DNA of 64,000 nt from contig JAGBFA010000009.1 of assembly GCA_017936685.1 (NCBI GenBank), positions 62,001 through 126,000 on the forward strand, in the 5' to 3' direction. Source of the DNA: Alistipes sp. (GTDB lineage: Bacteria > Bacteroidota > Bacteroidia > Bacteroidales > Rikenellaceae). Positions 17,737-26,501 of this stretch are shown here, piece by piece (positions within the stretch are counted from its first letter, which is position 1; every line of letters starts with the position of its first letter). Below the pieces are notes generated by a model. The model saw only the letters and a list, made by a program, of their open reading frames with translations. It searched no databases and was not told where the DNA came from. The position numbers were made by a program, and so were the translations under genes.

Positions 17737-18948
17737 ATGAAAGCATGTTTCATGGGCCTGGGCTACATAGGATTGCCCACGGCCATCATTGCCGCCGAGC
17801 ACGGCGTAAAGGTTACGGGTGTGGATATCAACCCCAAGGTGGTGGAGATGACCAATGCCGGCCGGTTGCACATTATAGAGCCCGGCATGGAGGAGATGTT
17901 GCAGAAGGTTGTGGCAAGCGGTGCACTGCACGCTTCGACCACGCCGGAGGTGTGCGACGCATATTTCATGGTGGTGCCGACACCGTTCAAGGGCAACCAT
18001 GAGCCGGACGTGTCGTATGTCGAGGCCGCCACGCGTGCCGTGATTCCGCTGTTGAAGGAGGGCGACCTCTATGTCATAGAGTCGACCTCGCCGATAGGTA
18101 CTACGGAGGCTATGGCCAAGATCATCTTCACGGAGCGTCCCGAGTTGGAGGGCAAGATCCATATCGCATACTGCCCCGAGCGCGTATTGCCGGGTAACGT
18201 CATCTACGAGCTGGTGCACAACGACCGTGTGATCGGCGGTGTGGACGAGGCCTCGACCCAGAAGGCCATAGAGTTCTACTCGCAGTTCGTACAAGGTACG
18301 CTGCACCGCACCAACGCCCGCACGGCCGAGATGTGCAAGCTGACCGAGAACTCGTCGCGCGACGTGCAGATCGCCTTTGCCAACGAGCTGTCGATCATCT
18401 GCGACAAGGCCGGCATCGACGTGTGGGAGCTGATACGCCTGGCCAACAAGCACCCCCGCGTGAATATCTTGCAGCCGGGCTGCGGCGTGGGCGGACACTG
18501 CATAGCCGTCGATCCTTACTTCATCACGGCCGACTTCCCGATGGAGTCGCAGATCATAGCCAAGGCTCGCGAGATCAACAACTACAAGGCGTTCTACTGC
18601 GCCGAGCGCGTGTGCCGCGCCGTGGAGGAGTTCCGCAGCCGGTACGGCTGCCGTCCCGTGGTGGCGATGATGGGTCTGGCATTCAAACCCAACATCGACG
18701 ATCTGCGCGAATCGCCTGCCAAGTATATAACCACCCGCGTGATGCACTCGTGCCCCGATGCCGATCTGCTGATCGTCGAGCCTAACGTCGTGGAGCACCC
18801 TGTGTTCAAACTGACCGACTATCGCGAGGCATACGACCGTGCCGACATCGTGGCGTTCATGGTGGCGCACACGCCTTTCAAGACTCTGCCCCGCCGCGAC
18901 GACAAGGTGATCCTCGACTTCTGCGGTATCAACGTCAATTGCCGATAG
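17737..18948 (+). CDS. wecC: UDP-N-acetyl-D-mannosamine dehydrogenase
   Basis: Oxidises UDP-ManNAc to UDP-ManNAcA with two NAD. The 403-residue product starts with the nucleotide-binding MKACFMGLGYIGLPTA. It has the substrate loops CPERVLPGN near 180 and LTENSSRD near 211, the catalytic Cys255 in GVGGHCIAVDPYF, and FKPNIDDLRESPA near 325, as expected for the UDP-glucose/UDP-ManNAc dehydrogenase family. The ATG at 17737 is preferred because it gives the canonical Rossmann start. UDP-ManNAc would come from WecB at 31681, and the product would be used by the WecG-like transferase at 30249. The gene is GC-rich, unlike the cassette that follows. Confidence 0.93.
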   Translation: MKACFMGLGYIGLPTAIIAAEHGVKVTGVDINPKVVEMTNAGRLHIIEPGMEEMLQKVVASGALHASTTPEVCDAYFMVVPTPFKGNHEPDVSYVEAATRAVIPLLKEGDLYVIESTSPIGTTEAMAKIIFTERPELEGKIHIAYCPERVLPGNVIYELVHNDRVIGGVDEASTQKAIEFYSQFVQGTLHRTNARTAEMCKLTENSSRDVQIAFANELSIICDKAGIDVWELIRLANKHPRVNILQPGCGVGGHCIAVDPYFITADFPMESQIIAKAREINNYKAFYCAERVCRAVEEFRSRYGCRPVVAMMGLAFKPNIDDLRESPAKYITTRVMHSCPDADLLIVEPNVVEHPVFKLTDYREAYDRADIVAFMVAHTPFKTLPRRDDKVILDFCGINVNCR

Positions 18949-19030
18949 GATACTTTGGAGATATACATAGCAGGTTGTGGTCGAAGTGGTAAGACAGTCT
19001 ATGAAAATGAACATACGCTAAATAAGGAAT

Positions 19031-19622
19031 ATGAAGATTAAATCTTTTCGGGAGTTGAGATCTTGTCTCCGCTGCGATGCCTGCCGTTATGTAGGTCTTG
19101 AAGGGGGGGGGGAAATTTTACCTTCGCTGCGTCAGACTTTTCATTTATAATCCCGGATTCAGATATACGTTTTGGCTGAGGTCATGTTCCTATTTATCAG
19201 GCCGCTTTTTATTGTCCCCGTTGTATCTGTATGTTCGTTGGAGGGTGCGTATATGTTCGTATAAATTCGGCATACAGATACCTGTAAGAACACATATCGG
19301 CAAAGGTCTGTGCATCGGTCATTTCGGGAGTATAGTCATAAACCCCGATGCCGTCTTGGGCAGCAATATAAGCATTTTGCAGGGTGCTACGATAGGCCGG
19401 TCCCAGCGCGGACCTCGTAAGGGAGAACCTGTAATAGGCGATTGCGTTTATATCGGTCCGGGGGCAAAGATAATAGGAGCGGTTAAAATAGGTAACAATG
19501 TGGTCGTGGGGGCTAATGGCGTGGTAACGAAAGATGTTCCAGACAATGCTGTGGTCGCCGGTGTTCCGGCCAAAATTATCTCTATGAAGGGAAGCACCGA
19601 TTATATTAGGAATCCGATATGA
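19031..19622 (+). CDS. Hexapeptide-repeat O-acetyltransferase, frame broken in a G10 tract (putatively phase-variable, off as sequenced)
   Basis: The natural start is ATG 19031 (MKIKSFRELRSC...CRYVG), typical for capsule serine-acetyltransferase-like proteins. Ten consecutive G (19103-19112) shift this frame, which stops after 39 codons at 19148-19150. The remaining protein is intact in another frame from 19098 to 19622: FRYTFWLRSCSYL, a left-handed beta-helix with GKGLCIGHFGSIVINP, GDCVYIGPGAKIIG and VVAGVPAKII. With nine or twelve G the start joins this body precisely. The only start available to the downstream frame is a TTG at the tract. A 1-bp sequencing error is the alternative explanation. 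Its 3' end overlaps the next gene by 4 bp (ATGA). Confidence 0.8.
19103..19112 (+). repeat. G10 homopolymer tract
   Basis: Ten consecutive G lie about 24 codons after the start of the acetyltransferase. The length decides whether the N-terminus and catalytic body share a frame: 9 or 12 would be on, 10 is off. This is a classic slipped-strand mispairing substrate. Confidence 0.85.
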
Positions 19623-20188
19623 GCAGAAGCAATATTTACGAATATATACTGAGCGATTATTACAGATATTACGGAGGAGACCGGCAAATCCCCCCCCCGA
19701 AAATCAAGGTTGTTTTCAGGGCGTTATTAGCTAAGAATCACTGTTTTGCATATTCGTTCTGGCTGCGGTTGGCTTCCCGGAAAAATCTGTTCTATCCGTT
19801 GGCGCGTCTGATGAATTTCCGTCAGTCGCGCAAATACGGAATACAGATATCGCCTTTTACCAAAATAGGTTACGGATTGTATATAGGTCACGGCGTGGGG
19901 ATTGTCATCAATCGGAGAACCGTCATAGGCAATAATTGCAATATCAGCCAGTTCCTGACCATAGGAAGCAATAAAGGAACTCCGGCCGTTATCGGTGACA
20001 ATGTCTATATAGGTCCGTCGGTGTGTTTGGTCGAGAATGTACGCATAGGAGATAATGCGACCATAGGTGCCGGAGCGGTGGTAACAAAGGATATTCCTGC
20101 CAATGCCACGGCGGTAGGCTCGCCGGCAAAGGTTATCTCCTATGACAATCCTGCCTGTTTTATCAAGAACAGATGGAGTATCGAGTAG
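19619..20188 (+). CDS. Hexapeptide-repeat O-acetyltransferase (serine acetyltransferase-like), frame open through a C9 tract
   Basis: 189 residues of the LbetaH serine-acetyltransferase type. The N-terminal helix region (SDYYRYYGG) is followed by IPPPK, encoded by nine C (19690-19698), then FAYSFWLRLAS and the beta-helix repeats (IGYGLYIGHGVGIVINRRTV, GDNVYIGPSVCLVENV, GAGAVVTKDIPANATAVGSPAKVI). It probably acetylates a sugar of the surface polymer with acetyl-CoA. Start codon and previous stop overlap (ATGA), implying translational coupling. The C tract sits at the position equivalent to the G tract of the upstream paralogue; here the frame is open. Confidence 0.88.
   Translation: MSRSNIYEYILSDYYRYYGGDRQIPPPKIKVVFRALLAKNHCFAYSFWLRLASRKNLFYPLARLMNFRQSRKYGIQISPFTKIGYGLYIGHGVGIVINRRTVIGNNCNISQFLTIGSNKGTPAVIGDNVYIGPSVCLVENVRIGDNATIGAGAVVTKDIPANATAVGSPAKVISYDNPACFIKNRWSIE
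19690..19698 (+). repeat. C9 homopolymer tract
   Basis: Nine consecutive C at codons 24-27 of the second acetyltransferase encode its triple proline. Gain or loss of one base would truncate the protein, so the tract is a candidate contingency site. Confidence 0.75.
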
Positions 20189-20201
20189 ATGAAGAGCGTC
20201 T

Positions 20202-21680
20202 ATGAGCGCACATGAATATAAAGATATGGCCAAGTCCTCGGGAATAGTTGCCTTGGTGCAGGTATTTCAGATGGCTTTCGGATTGGTGCGCAATAAGGTG
20301 GTTGCATTGTTGATCGGTGCATCGGGATTCGGCGTATGGAGCATATTCCATTCGTTTATAGAGATGTGCTCTTCGTTCTCGACTCTCGGTTTGGATCAGG
20401 GAGGAGTCCGCGAGATTGCCAAAAATTCGGAGTCGGCCGAGAAGATCGGCAAGTGCATATTTACGTTCAGGGCGGCTATATTCTCCATATCGATATTGGC
20501 CGGTGCTCTGATATTTGCTTTCGCCGGACCGATAAACGACTGGCTCTTCGATTCGCAGGATTATGTCCTGGGTGTCAGAGTGGTCGCATTTCTGATATGC
20601 GTCAATGGCATGGCCAAGGGCGGTTATGCAATCCTCAATGGAGTCCGAGCCATACGCTATTTGGCATTGAGCCAGATAATAAGTGCGGTCGTAGGATCGA
20701 TAGGGGCAATAGCTGTAATCTATTTCTTCAAGGAGTCGGGTATTCCTTATGCCTTGTCGATTGTAACCGTCAGCATGGCTGTCGTTACATTGATATATAT
20801 AAAGAAACTGCGGATAAAGACCGTTGTGCCTGCCCGAGGCGAGTTTCGCGGTATCCTCAAATCGTTGCTGCACCTCGGATTGGGATTTACGATTGCCGGT
20901 ATTGTAGCGTCGATGATGACACTCTGTTCGCGAGGATACCTCAACTCGCATTACAGCATGGACGCTGTGGGCATATATCAGGCAAGTTGGACGATAGCCA
21001 ATCTGTATATAGGTATCATACTGACTGCGATGGGCGTTGACTTCATGCCGCGGCTGTCTAAGGTGTGCGATGATAATTGTAAGGTCAACGGCCTTATCGA
21101 TAAACAGATAGAGTTCGGTGTCTGTGTGGCGTCCGTCGGGGCGGCAATCGTAATGCTGCTGGCACCTTATATATTGGTGCTGTTGTATTCGTCGGAGTTT
21201 ACACTCGGAACCACCATCATAAGATGGCAGATATTGGGTGTCATGCTGCGCATTATCGCCTTCCCGTTCAGCTATGCCATCATGGCCAAAGGCAAACCGC
21301 TGCAATACGCATTTATTCAGGTCGTATTTTGGACGGGAGAGTTCGGCCTTCTCGTATTGTTCTCCAATTTATGGGGCTTCGATGCGCTGGGCATCAACTA
21401 TTTCGTGGCATATATAGGGTATATGCTGATGACATATTTGGCTTGCCGTCATAACAGCCGTTATGCGATGTCGGTGCAGACGCGGCGGATCGTAGCGTGT
21501 GCATTGATGTTTATCGCGCTGTTTTGGGCGATATGTATGTTTACCGACGGATATGTTACGTATGTGTTGGGCGGAATGTTGTGGTGCGTACAGCTGAGTG
21601 TGATGAACCGCATATTGAAACGGGTGATGGATATAAATATCATACAGTTGGTAAAAGGTTTTATTGTCAGACATAAATAG
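20202..21680 (+). CDS. wzx: Polysaccharide flippase (Wzx-like, MOP superfamily)
   Basis: 492 residues with about twelve to fourteen hydrophobic segments spread over the whole length. The N-terminal pattern SGIVALVQVFQMAFGLVRNK, followed by LLIGASGFGVWSI, is typical of Wzx/polysaccharide exporters of the MOP superfamily. These flip undecaprenyl-linked repeat units across the inner membrane. It is followed after 2 nt by the FrhB-like gene and lies in the AT-richer cassette with glycosyltransferases and a Wzy candidate, which fits Wzx/Wzy-dependent assembly. Flippase sequences are poorly conserved, so the call rests on topology, size and context. Confidence 0.85.
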   Translation: MSAHEYKDMAKSSGIVALVQVFQMAFGLVRNKVVALLIGASGFGVWSIFHSFIEMCSSFSTLGLDQGGVREIAKNSESAEKIGKCIFTFRAAIFSISILAGALIFAFAGPINDWLFDSQDYVLGVRVVAFLICVNGMAKGGYAILNGVRAIRYLALSQIISAVVGSIGAIAVIYFFKESGIPYALSIVTVSMAVVTLIYIKKLRIKTVVPARGEFRGILKSLLHLGLGFTIAGIVASMMTLCSRGYLNSHYSMDAVGIYQASWTIANLYIGIILTAMGVDFMPRLSKVCDDNCKVNGLIDKQIEFGVCVASVGAAIVMLLAPYILVLLYSSEFTLGTTIIRWQILGVMLRIIAFPFSYAIMAKGKPLQYAFIQVVFWTGEFGLLVLFSNLWGFDALGINYFVAYIGYMLMTYLACRHNSRYAMSVQTRRIVACALMFIALFWAICMFTDGYVTYVLGGMLWCVQLSVMNRILKRVMDINIIQLVKGFIVRHK

Positions 21681-21682
21681 CT

Positions 21683-22900
21683 ATGAGCGGATCGAAGATC
21701 AAATTGGCAACCACGCATGATTGCACTGGCTGTATGGCATGTGTCGATAGCTGCCGCCATGATGCGCTGCATGCGGTGATCAGGCGCGACGGGCACTATT
21801 ATGTGGAGATCGACCGTGAAAAGTGCATCGGTTGCGGTGCCTGCATGAAGGCATGTCCTGTGGTGTCGGGTTTTGCATACGGAAATAATTTCAAATCGGA
21901 GTCCAAGCCGTTTGCCGCATGGTGCAGAGACGAAGAGTTGATACGCCGCAGCTCGTCGGGCGGAGTGTTCGCTGCATTGGCAACTCGCGTGCTGGCAGCC
22001 GGAGGCGTTGTCGTTGGTGCCGCCATGGAGAACTCTGTGGCACGACATATCGCCATCGAGACGATCGACGATCTTTATAAGCTGCAAGGCTCAAAATATC
22101 AGCAGAGTGCGACGCAGGAGATATATTCGAAGACGCTCGAATATCTGAAAAACGGTAGGACGGTGCTTTTTTCGGGCTTGGGCTGCCAAGTCGCGGCGTT
22201 GTATTCGTTTCTCGGAAACAGGAAGTTCGACAATCTGATCACCGTCGATCTGATATGCGGAGGCGTGCCGTCGCGCAAAATCGTCGAAAAATTTTTATCC
22301 CTTACGGGATATGATAATATAACCGCCTATCGCGATAAAATCGACGGCTGGTTCGACGGAAAGGGCATAGCCCTTTCCGTCGAAGATGATTTTTCTACTA
22401 AACGCATTCCTCTGAAAGAGTCGTTCGTGTTGACGGCGTTTTTGGGTAAGGCCACCCAAAGATATTCGTGTATGGATTGCAGATTCAACGGCACTGCACG
22501 GCGAGCCGATATGACGATCGGAGATTTCTGGGGAGTAAAAGAGTTCGAGGAGCAACATTTCAACGGCATATCGTTGGTCATAGTGCATTCGGATAAAGGC
22601 AGGGCACTGTTGGACGAGTCGGCTGTGGAGTTTCGCGATACCGATTGGAATAAGGCTTTGGTGCATAATCCCCGTATTGCAATAGGCAAAGTATTGTTTA
22701 CTCGGTATAGTTTGCGACGGGTGTTTGTGGGCTGGTGGTTCGACCATCTGTCGTTCAAGAATCTCGAAATATTGTATTCCAACCGCAAGGGAGGAGTGCT
22801 GTGGCTGCCTTACAGAGCGGTGAGATATGTTTTGTGGCGATTGCAGTTGAGATACAATCGTCGGCACGTAGAGAGAATATTATCCTCATTTAAAGACTGA
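21683..22900 (+). CDS. FrhB/FdhB-family iron-sulfur protein (coenzyme F420 hydrogenase beta-subunit-like) of a polysaccharide locus
   Basis: 405 residues. The N-terminus has two ferredoxin-type [4Fe-4S] motifs: CTGCMACVDSC near residue 13 and CIGCGACMKACP near 48. Next come the FrhB/FdhB N- and C-domain features: RRSSSGGVFAALA near 90, GLGCQVAALY near 168, ICGGVPS near 192, and CMDCRFNGTARRADMTIGDF near 265. Members are found beside polysaccharide pyruvyl transferases in Bacteroidales capsule loci. Their exact reaction is unsettled, but an electron-transfer or reductive step in modified-sugar synthesis is likely. The stop overlaps the start of the pyruvyl transferase by one base (TGATG), so the two are coupled. 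Confidence 0.88.
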   Translation: MSGSKIKLATTHDCTGCMACVDSCRHDALHAVIRRDGHYYVEIDREKCIGCGACMKACPVVSGFAYGNNFKSESKPFAAWCRDEELIRRSSSGGVFAALATRVLAAGGVVVGAAMENSVARHIAIETIDDLYKLQGSKYQQSATQEIYSKTLEYLKNGRTVLFSGLGCQVAALYSFLGNRKFDNLITVDLICGGVPSRKIVEKFLSLTGYDNITAYRDKIDGWFDGKGIALSVEDDFSTKRIPLKESFVLTAFLGKATQRYSCMDCRFNGTARRADMTIGDFWGVKEFEEQHFNGISLVIVHSDKGRALLDESAVEFRDTDWNKALVHNPRIAIGKVLFTRYSLRRVFVGWWFDHLSFKNLEILYSNRKGGVLWLPYRAVRYVLWRLQLRYNRRHVERILSSFKD

Positions 22901-23952
22901 TGAAAGCCATCATACTGACATTCTCGCGAGTGAACAATCGCGGAGCCAATCTTCAATGTTACGCCTTGATGTCGTATTTGCGCAGCAGGGGAGTCGAGGT
23001 CGAGTTTCTGAATGTTAAGCATAATAGGAAAGGCGGCGGCATAAAGGGCAAGATATATGAGGCTGTCAACGACTTTCATGCCGAGAGGTTCCGCAAACGT
23101 GCCGGATTTCGTTTTACCAAGACCTATGCGTCGTATCGTGAGTTGTGCGACAACCCTCCGCAGGCCGATATCTTTATCGTCGGCAGCGATCAGGTGTGGA
23201 ATGTCGAACTGACCAAGGATTACGATCCGAGAGTCTTTTTCTTTTCGTTCCTGCCTAAGAATGCCAGACGGGTGGCGTATGCCGCGAGTTTCGGCAACGA
23301 CTACTGGTACCAGTCGCAGTACGACGACGAGATACGCAGAAGCATAAAAATGTTCTCGGCTATAAGCGTTAGAGAGGACAGTGCCGTGGATATCTGCCGA
23401 AAAGAGTTCGGTATAGACGATGCCGAGATCGTCCTCGATCCTACGTTGCTGCTGGATCGGCAGACCGTATTGTCGTTGACGGGGAGTGCGGGCAAGCCTC
23501 AGGACGACCATATATTCTGCTATCTGCTTTATAAAGATGCAGGGGTTTTGAGCCTGGTTTCGAGCATCTCCGAGGAGCTGGATATGCCCGTTAGAGGCTT
23601 GCGTGAAAACGGGTGGCGTAGCAAGCTCGCCGGCCTGTACGGTATAGACAAATGGCTGCGAAATATATACAACGCCAAGTTCGTCGTAACCAATTCATTC
23701 CACTGCATGGTCTTTTGCATCTTATTGCACAAGCCGTTTGCCGTCGTGCCGCCTTATCGCAACCGTCAGACACGCATGTTGTCGCTGCTCGGTAGACTGA
23801 ATCTTGCAGGGCGTTATATTCCGGACATGGAGTATCTGAATGCCAATGTGGAGATGCTTCGTGCGAGGATCGATTATTCGGCGGTGGAGACATTGCTCGA
23901 TGAGGCGCGCGTGAAATCCAAGAGTTTTATCGATAAAAACATACTCGCTTAA
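22900..23952 (+). CDS. Polysaccharide pyruvyl transferase family protein
   Basis: 350 residues of the CsaB/WcaK-type pyruvyl transferase family, GT-B like. It starts MKAIILTFSRVNNRGANLQC (the N-RGANLQ motif common in this family). DIFIVGSDQVWN lies near residue 88, RVAYAASFG near 124, SVREDSAVDIC near 155, and VTNSFHCMVFCILLHKPF near 265, where the conserved SFH is placed. Such enzymes transfer pyruvate from PEP onto a sugar as a ketal, giving the polymer negative charge. The 1-bp overlap with the FrhB-like gene supports a shared role. Confidence 0.9.
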   Translation: MKAIILTFSRVNNRGANLQCYALMSYLRSRGVEVEFLNVKHNRKGGGIKGKIYEAVNDFHAERFRKRAGFRFTKTYASYRELCDNPPQADIFIVGSDQVWNVELTKDYDPRVFFFSFLPKNARRVAYAASFGNDYWYQSQYDDEIRRSIKMFSAISVREDSAVDICRKEFGIDDAEIVLDPTLLLDRQTVLSLTGSAGKPQDDHIFCYLLYKDAGVLSLVSSISEELDMPVRGLRENGWRSKLAGLYGIDKWLRNIYNAKFVVTNSFHCMVFCILLHKPFAVVPPYRNRQTRMLSLLGRLNLAGRYIPDMEYLNANVEMLRARIDYSAVETLLDEARVKSKSFIDKNILA

Positions 23953-24001
23953 TGGATCTGCTGCTGTTGTTTATCGATCGGGATTTATAGTTGCTTGAAT
24001 A

Positions 24002-25030
24002 ATGAAGATAGTTCATTGCATATACGGTTTCAATACGGGCGGTGCCGAAACCATGTTGATAGATATCGTCAACGAACAGTGCAAAACCGCCGATGTGATA
24101 TTGGTCGTCGTCAACAAGTCGTATGACCGTTCGTTGCTCGATAAGATCGACCGATCCGTAAGAGTCGTACTGCTCGATCGTAAGCCTGGCGGCCGTTCGC
24201 CTTTCCCGATATTGAGATTCAACATTCTGTTGGCGAGGTGGCGTCCAGATGTCATTCATTGCCATCAGGCATCATTGGCCCCCATTATAATGCCTGTATG
24301 GCGGAATATGGTGCTTACCGTGCATAATGTAGGTATCCCGCCCAAGTGGTTTCATCGATACAAGCGGTTATTCGCAATCTCAGATGCGGTTTGCGATGAA
24401 ATCATCGGTCATGGCTACTCTAATGTAACGAAAGTTATTAACGGTATTGATGTCGATGCCATTGCCATGCGTGGCAATGAACTTCAACATTCACCTTTTC
24501 GTATAGTGCAAGTCGCTCGCCTCGATAAAAATCAAAAGGGGCAGGATATTCTGATAAAAGCCGTGGCATCGCTTAAAGCACGCGGCAATGACGATATCGC
24601 CGTGGATTTTATCGGTACAGGTGCATCTTTACAAGAGCTGCAAACGCTTGCCGCAAAGTGCGGTGTCGAGTCGCAGATACGTTTTCTCGGACTGCGGGAC
24701 AGAAGTTATATATATGCGCATCTCAAAGACTATGATCTGATGTGTCACCCGTCGCGTTTCGAGGGTTTCGGACTGACTGTGGCCGAGGCTGTGGCGGCGC
24801 GCGTTCCGGTGGCGGTATCTGTCGGTGACGGGCCGTTCGAGATCATAGGCCAAGGACTTTTCGGTAGAGGCTTCGCCACAGAAGATGCAGAGGCTTGCGC
24901 AGATGCAATAGCCGAGATATACGATAATTATGCCGCGACCTTGCAGCGTGTCGATGCCGCACGCCGACATGTAGCGGAGAACTATTCGATACGGACAACC
25001 GCAAGGGCTTATCTTGAAAATTACATATAA
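24002..25030 (+). CDS. Glycosyltransferase family 4
   Basis: 342 residues with the GT-B fold of GT4. The N-terminus MKIVHCIYGFNTGGAETMLI has the acceptor-side GGAE motif. The C-terminal half has VARLDKNQKGQDILIKAVAS near residue 172, then FLGLRDR, and the donor-site HPSRFEGFGLTVAEAVAARV, where the E-x7-E pair lies. It should use a nucleotide sugar to extend the lipid-linked repeat unit on the cytoplasmic side. Donor and linkage cannot be read from the sequence. The gene is AT-richer than the flanking backbone. Confidence 0.9.
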   Translation: MKIVHCIYGFNTGGAETMLIDIVNEQCKTADVILVVVNKSYDRSLLDKIDRSVRVVLLDRKPGGRSPFPILRFNILLARWRPDVIHCHQASLAPIIMPVWRNMVLTVHNVGIPPKWFHRYKRLFAISDAVCDEIIGHGYSNVTKVINGIDVDAIAMRGNELQHSPFRIVQVARLDKNQKGQDILIKAVASLKARGNDDIAVDFIGTGASLQELQTLAAKCGVESQIRFLGLRDRSYIYAHLKDYDLMCHPSRFEGFGLTVAEAVAARVPVAVSVGDGPFEIIGQGLFGRGFATEDAEACADAIAEIYDNYAATLQRVDAARRHVAENYSIRTTARAYLENYI

Positions 25031-25148
25031 AGATTTCGGACGATAGTTTTCTGTTTGAGATATTAATGCGGTTGTGCTCGTTGTGTGATAAATAGACAAT
25101 ATTCGAAATGCCTATGTATTTCGGCCTCAACCTTAATTATCTGCCAAT

Positions 25149-26483
25149 ATGGGTTCCGATAAATTGAATACTATTCTGAATACATGGGGGATTCTGTTCT
25201 TCGTGGGTGTCTTTGCGGCGGCTTTTATCGGGTATAAGGAGGTTATACCCGATTATATGCTGGTTATGCACGTAGTGATCGCACTGTTGTACTATATGGG
25301 ACTTAAGTACTGTGTCAATCATACGAACATAACGACCGTGTTGTCCATAACTCTGATATACTTTACGTTCATATCCTTTTTGTTGCGTTATCTGTTCTGG
25401 GAATATACGGGAGATCCCTTTGCCGATACCATCGGTTGCGATTCGTACAGATATGAGCGGTACGCCCTGCAACTGAAAGATTATGATTTCATAGATTATA
25501 TAAGACGCGTCTTGAAGCTGCCGGCGAGCAAAATAGACGATTTGGGGTATACCTCCGTAGTCTATTTGACGACTAAATGGTTTGGCGACATAGGCGTTGC
25601 ACGAAATGTTATTTTGGTGATCAATGTATTTGCCATTACCGTTTCGACATATCTCATATATAAGTTATGTATTTTGCTGAATATAAGTCGTAATATCGCA
25701 TCGTTCTCCGCTGCCGTATACGGCATGTTCCCTTTCTTCGTAGTCTTCTCGGCAATGGGGTTGAAAGAGAACATATTCTGTCTGATGATAACGGCATCGT
25801 TGTACTATATGTATAAGTATAAAAATGACAAGAGATTTTCGAGTCTCCTTGCTGCCGTCGTCTTTATTGCATCTACATATCTGTTCAGGTTTGCAGTCTG
25901 TCTGATGCTATGTGTGGTATTTATTGCGAGCCTGTATGTTAATGAGCATAATAGAAAAAGCGTATGGATCGTAGTATTGGTCGCATGTGCTATCGGTGTG
26001 GCATTCTTAGAGGTAATCATATATAATTTCTCCAATATCGAGATGGAGTATATTTATGTTACTGCGGAGAAACGAATGGAAGAATCGGTGGGACTGGGCA
26101 CCACCGGTTGGCTGATTGAGAGTGTGGCCGCCGCTTTCGGACCGTTCCCTAATTTCACCTATGCGGTTCAATATGGTATATATCATAGTGCGGGACTATT
26201 GTTAAAGAGCATATTTTTGAACCTTTTCGCCTGCGCCGGGATAGTATATGTCATAAAACGTTTCGATTATCGTTATTATCCTTTGGTCCTATATCTTATA
26301 ATGGGCATATTCATGTTGTTGGGAACAGGCTTCTCATTGGATATGAGATTTCATGTAACGTTTTTCCCTGCTTTGATGGTATTGGTCGCATACGCTTTGG
26401 ATACGGTCAAGATCAGAAATGTCATATTGTGGGGATATTGCGCCTGCATGTGTGTTGTGATAGCACTATATAATTTGCGTTGA
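25149..26483 (+). CDS. wzy: Polytopic membrane protein, probable O-unit polymerase (Wzy-like)
   Basis: 444 residues with about ten or more membrane segments, for example ILFFVGVFAAAFIGYKEVI, VLSITLIYFTFISFLLRYLF and LYLIMGIFMLLGTGF. A long loop near residues 295-320 (IYVTAEKRMEESVGLGTTG) fits the periplasmic loop of Wzy/EpsG-like polymerases. It is the only such protein in the locus besides the flippase, which supports assignment as the polymerase. It also resembles the O-antigen polymerase/EpsG group in length. Wzy proteins have little sequence conservation, so the call is by topology and context. Confidence 0.7.
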   Translation: MGSDKLNTILNTWGILFFVGVFAAAFIGYKEVIPDYMLVMHVVIALLYYMGLKYCVNHTNITTVLSITLIYFTFISFLLRYLFWEYTGDPFADTIGCDSYRYERYALQLKDYDFIDYIRRVLKLPASKIDDLGYTSVVYLTTKWFGDIGVARNVILVINVFAITVSTYLIYKLCILLNISRNIASFSAAVYGMFPFFVVFSAMGLKENIFCLMITASLYYMYKYKNDKRFSSLLAAVVFIASTYLFRFAVCLMLCVVFIASLYVNEHNRKSVWIVVLVACAIGVAFLEVIIYNFSNIEMEYIYVTAEKRMEESVGLGTTGWLIESVAAAFGPFPNFTYAVQYGIYHSAGLLLKSIFLNLFACAGIVYVIKRFDYRYYPLVLYLIMGIFMLLGTGFSLDMRFHVTFFPALMVLVAYALDTVKIRNVILWGYCACMCVVIALYNLR

Positions 26484-26501
26484 TCGAGATATGTTTTCGA
26501 T

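Noticed and set aside
19098..19622. TTG at 19098 as the true start of the first acetyltransferase
   Set aside because: It would begin inside the homopolymer region and omit the conserved N-terminal helices, which are encoded intact from ATG 19031 in the other frame. It cannot be fully excluded.
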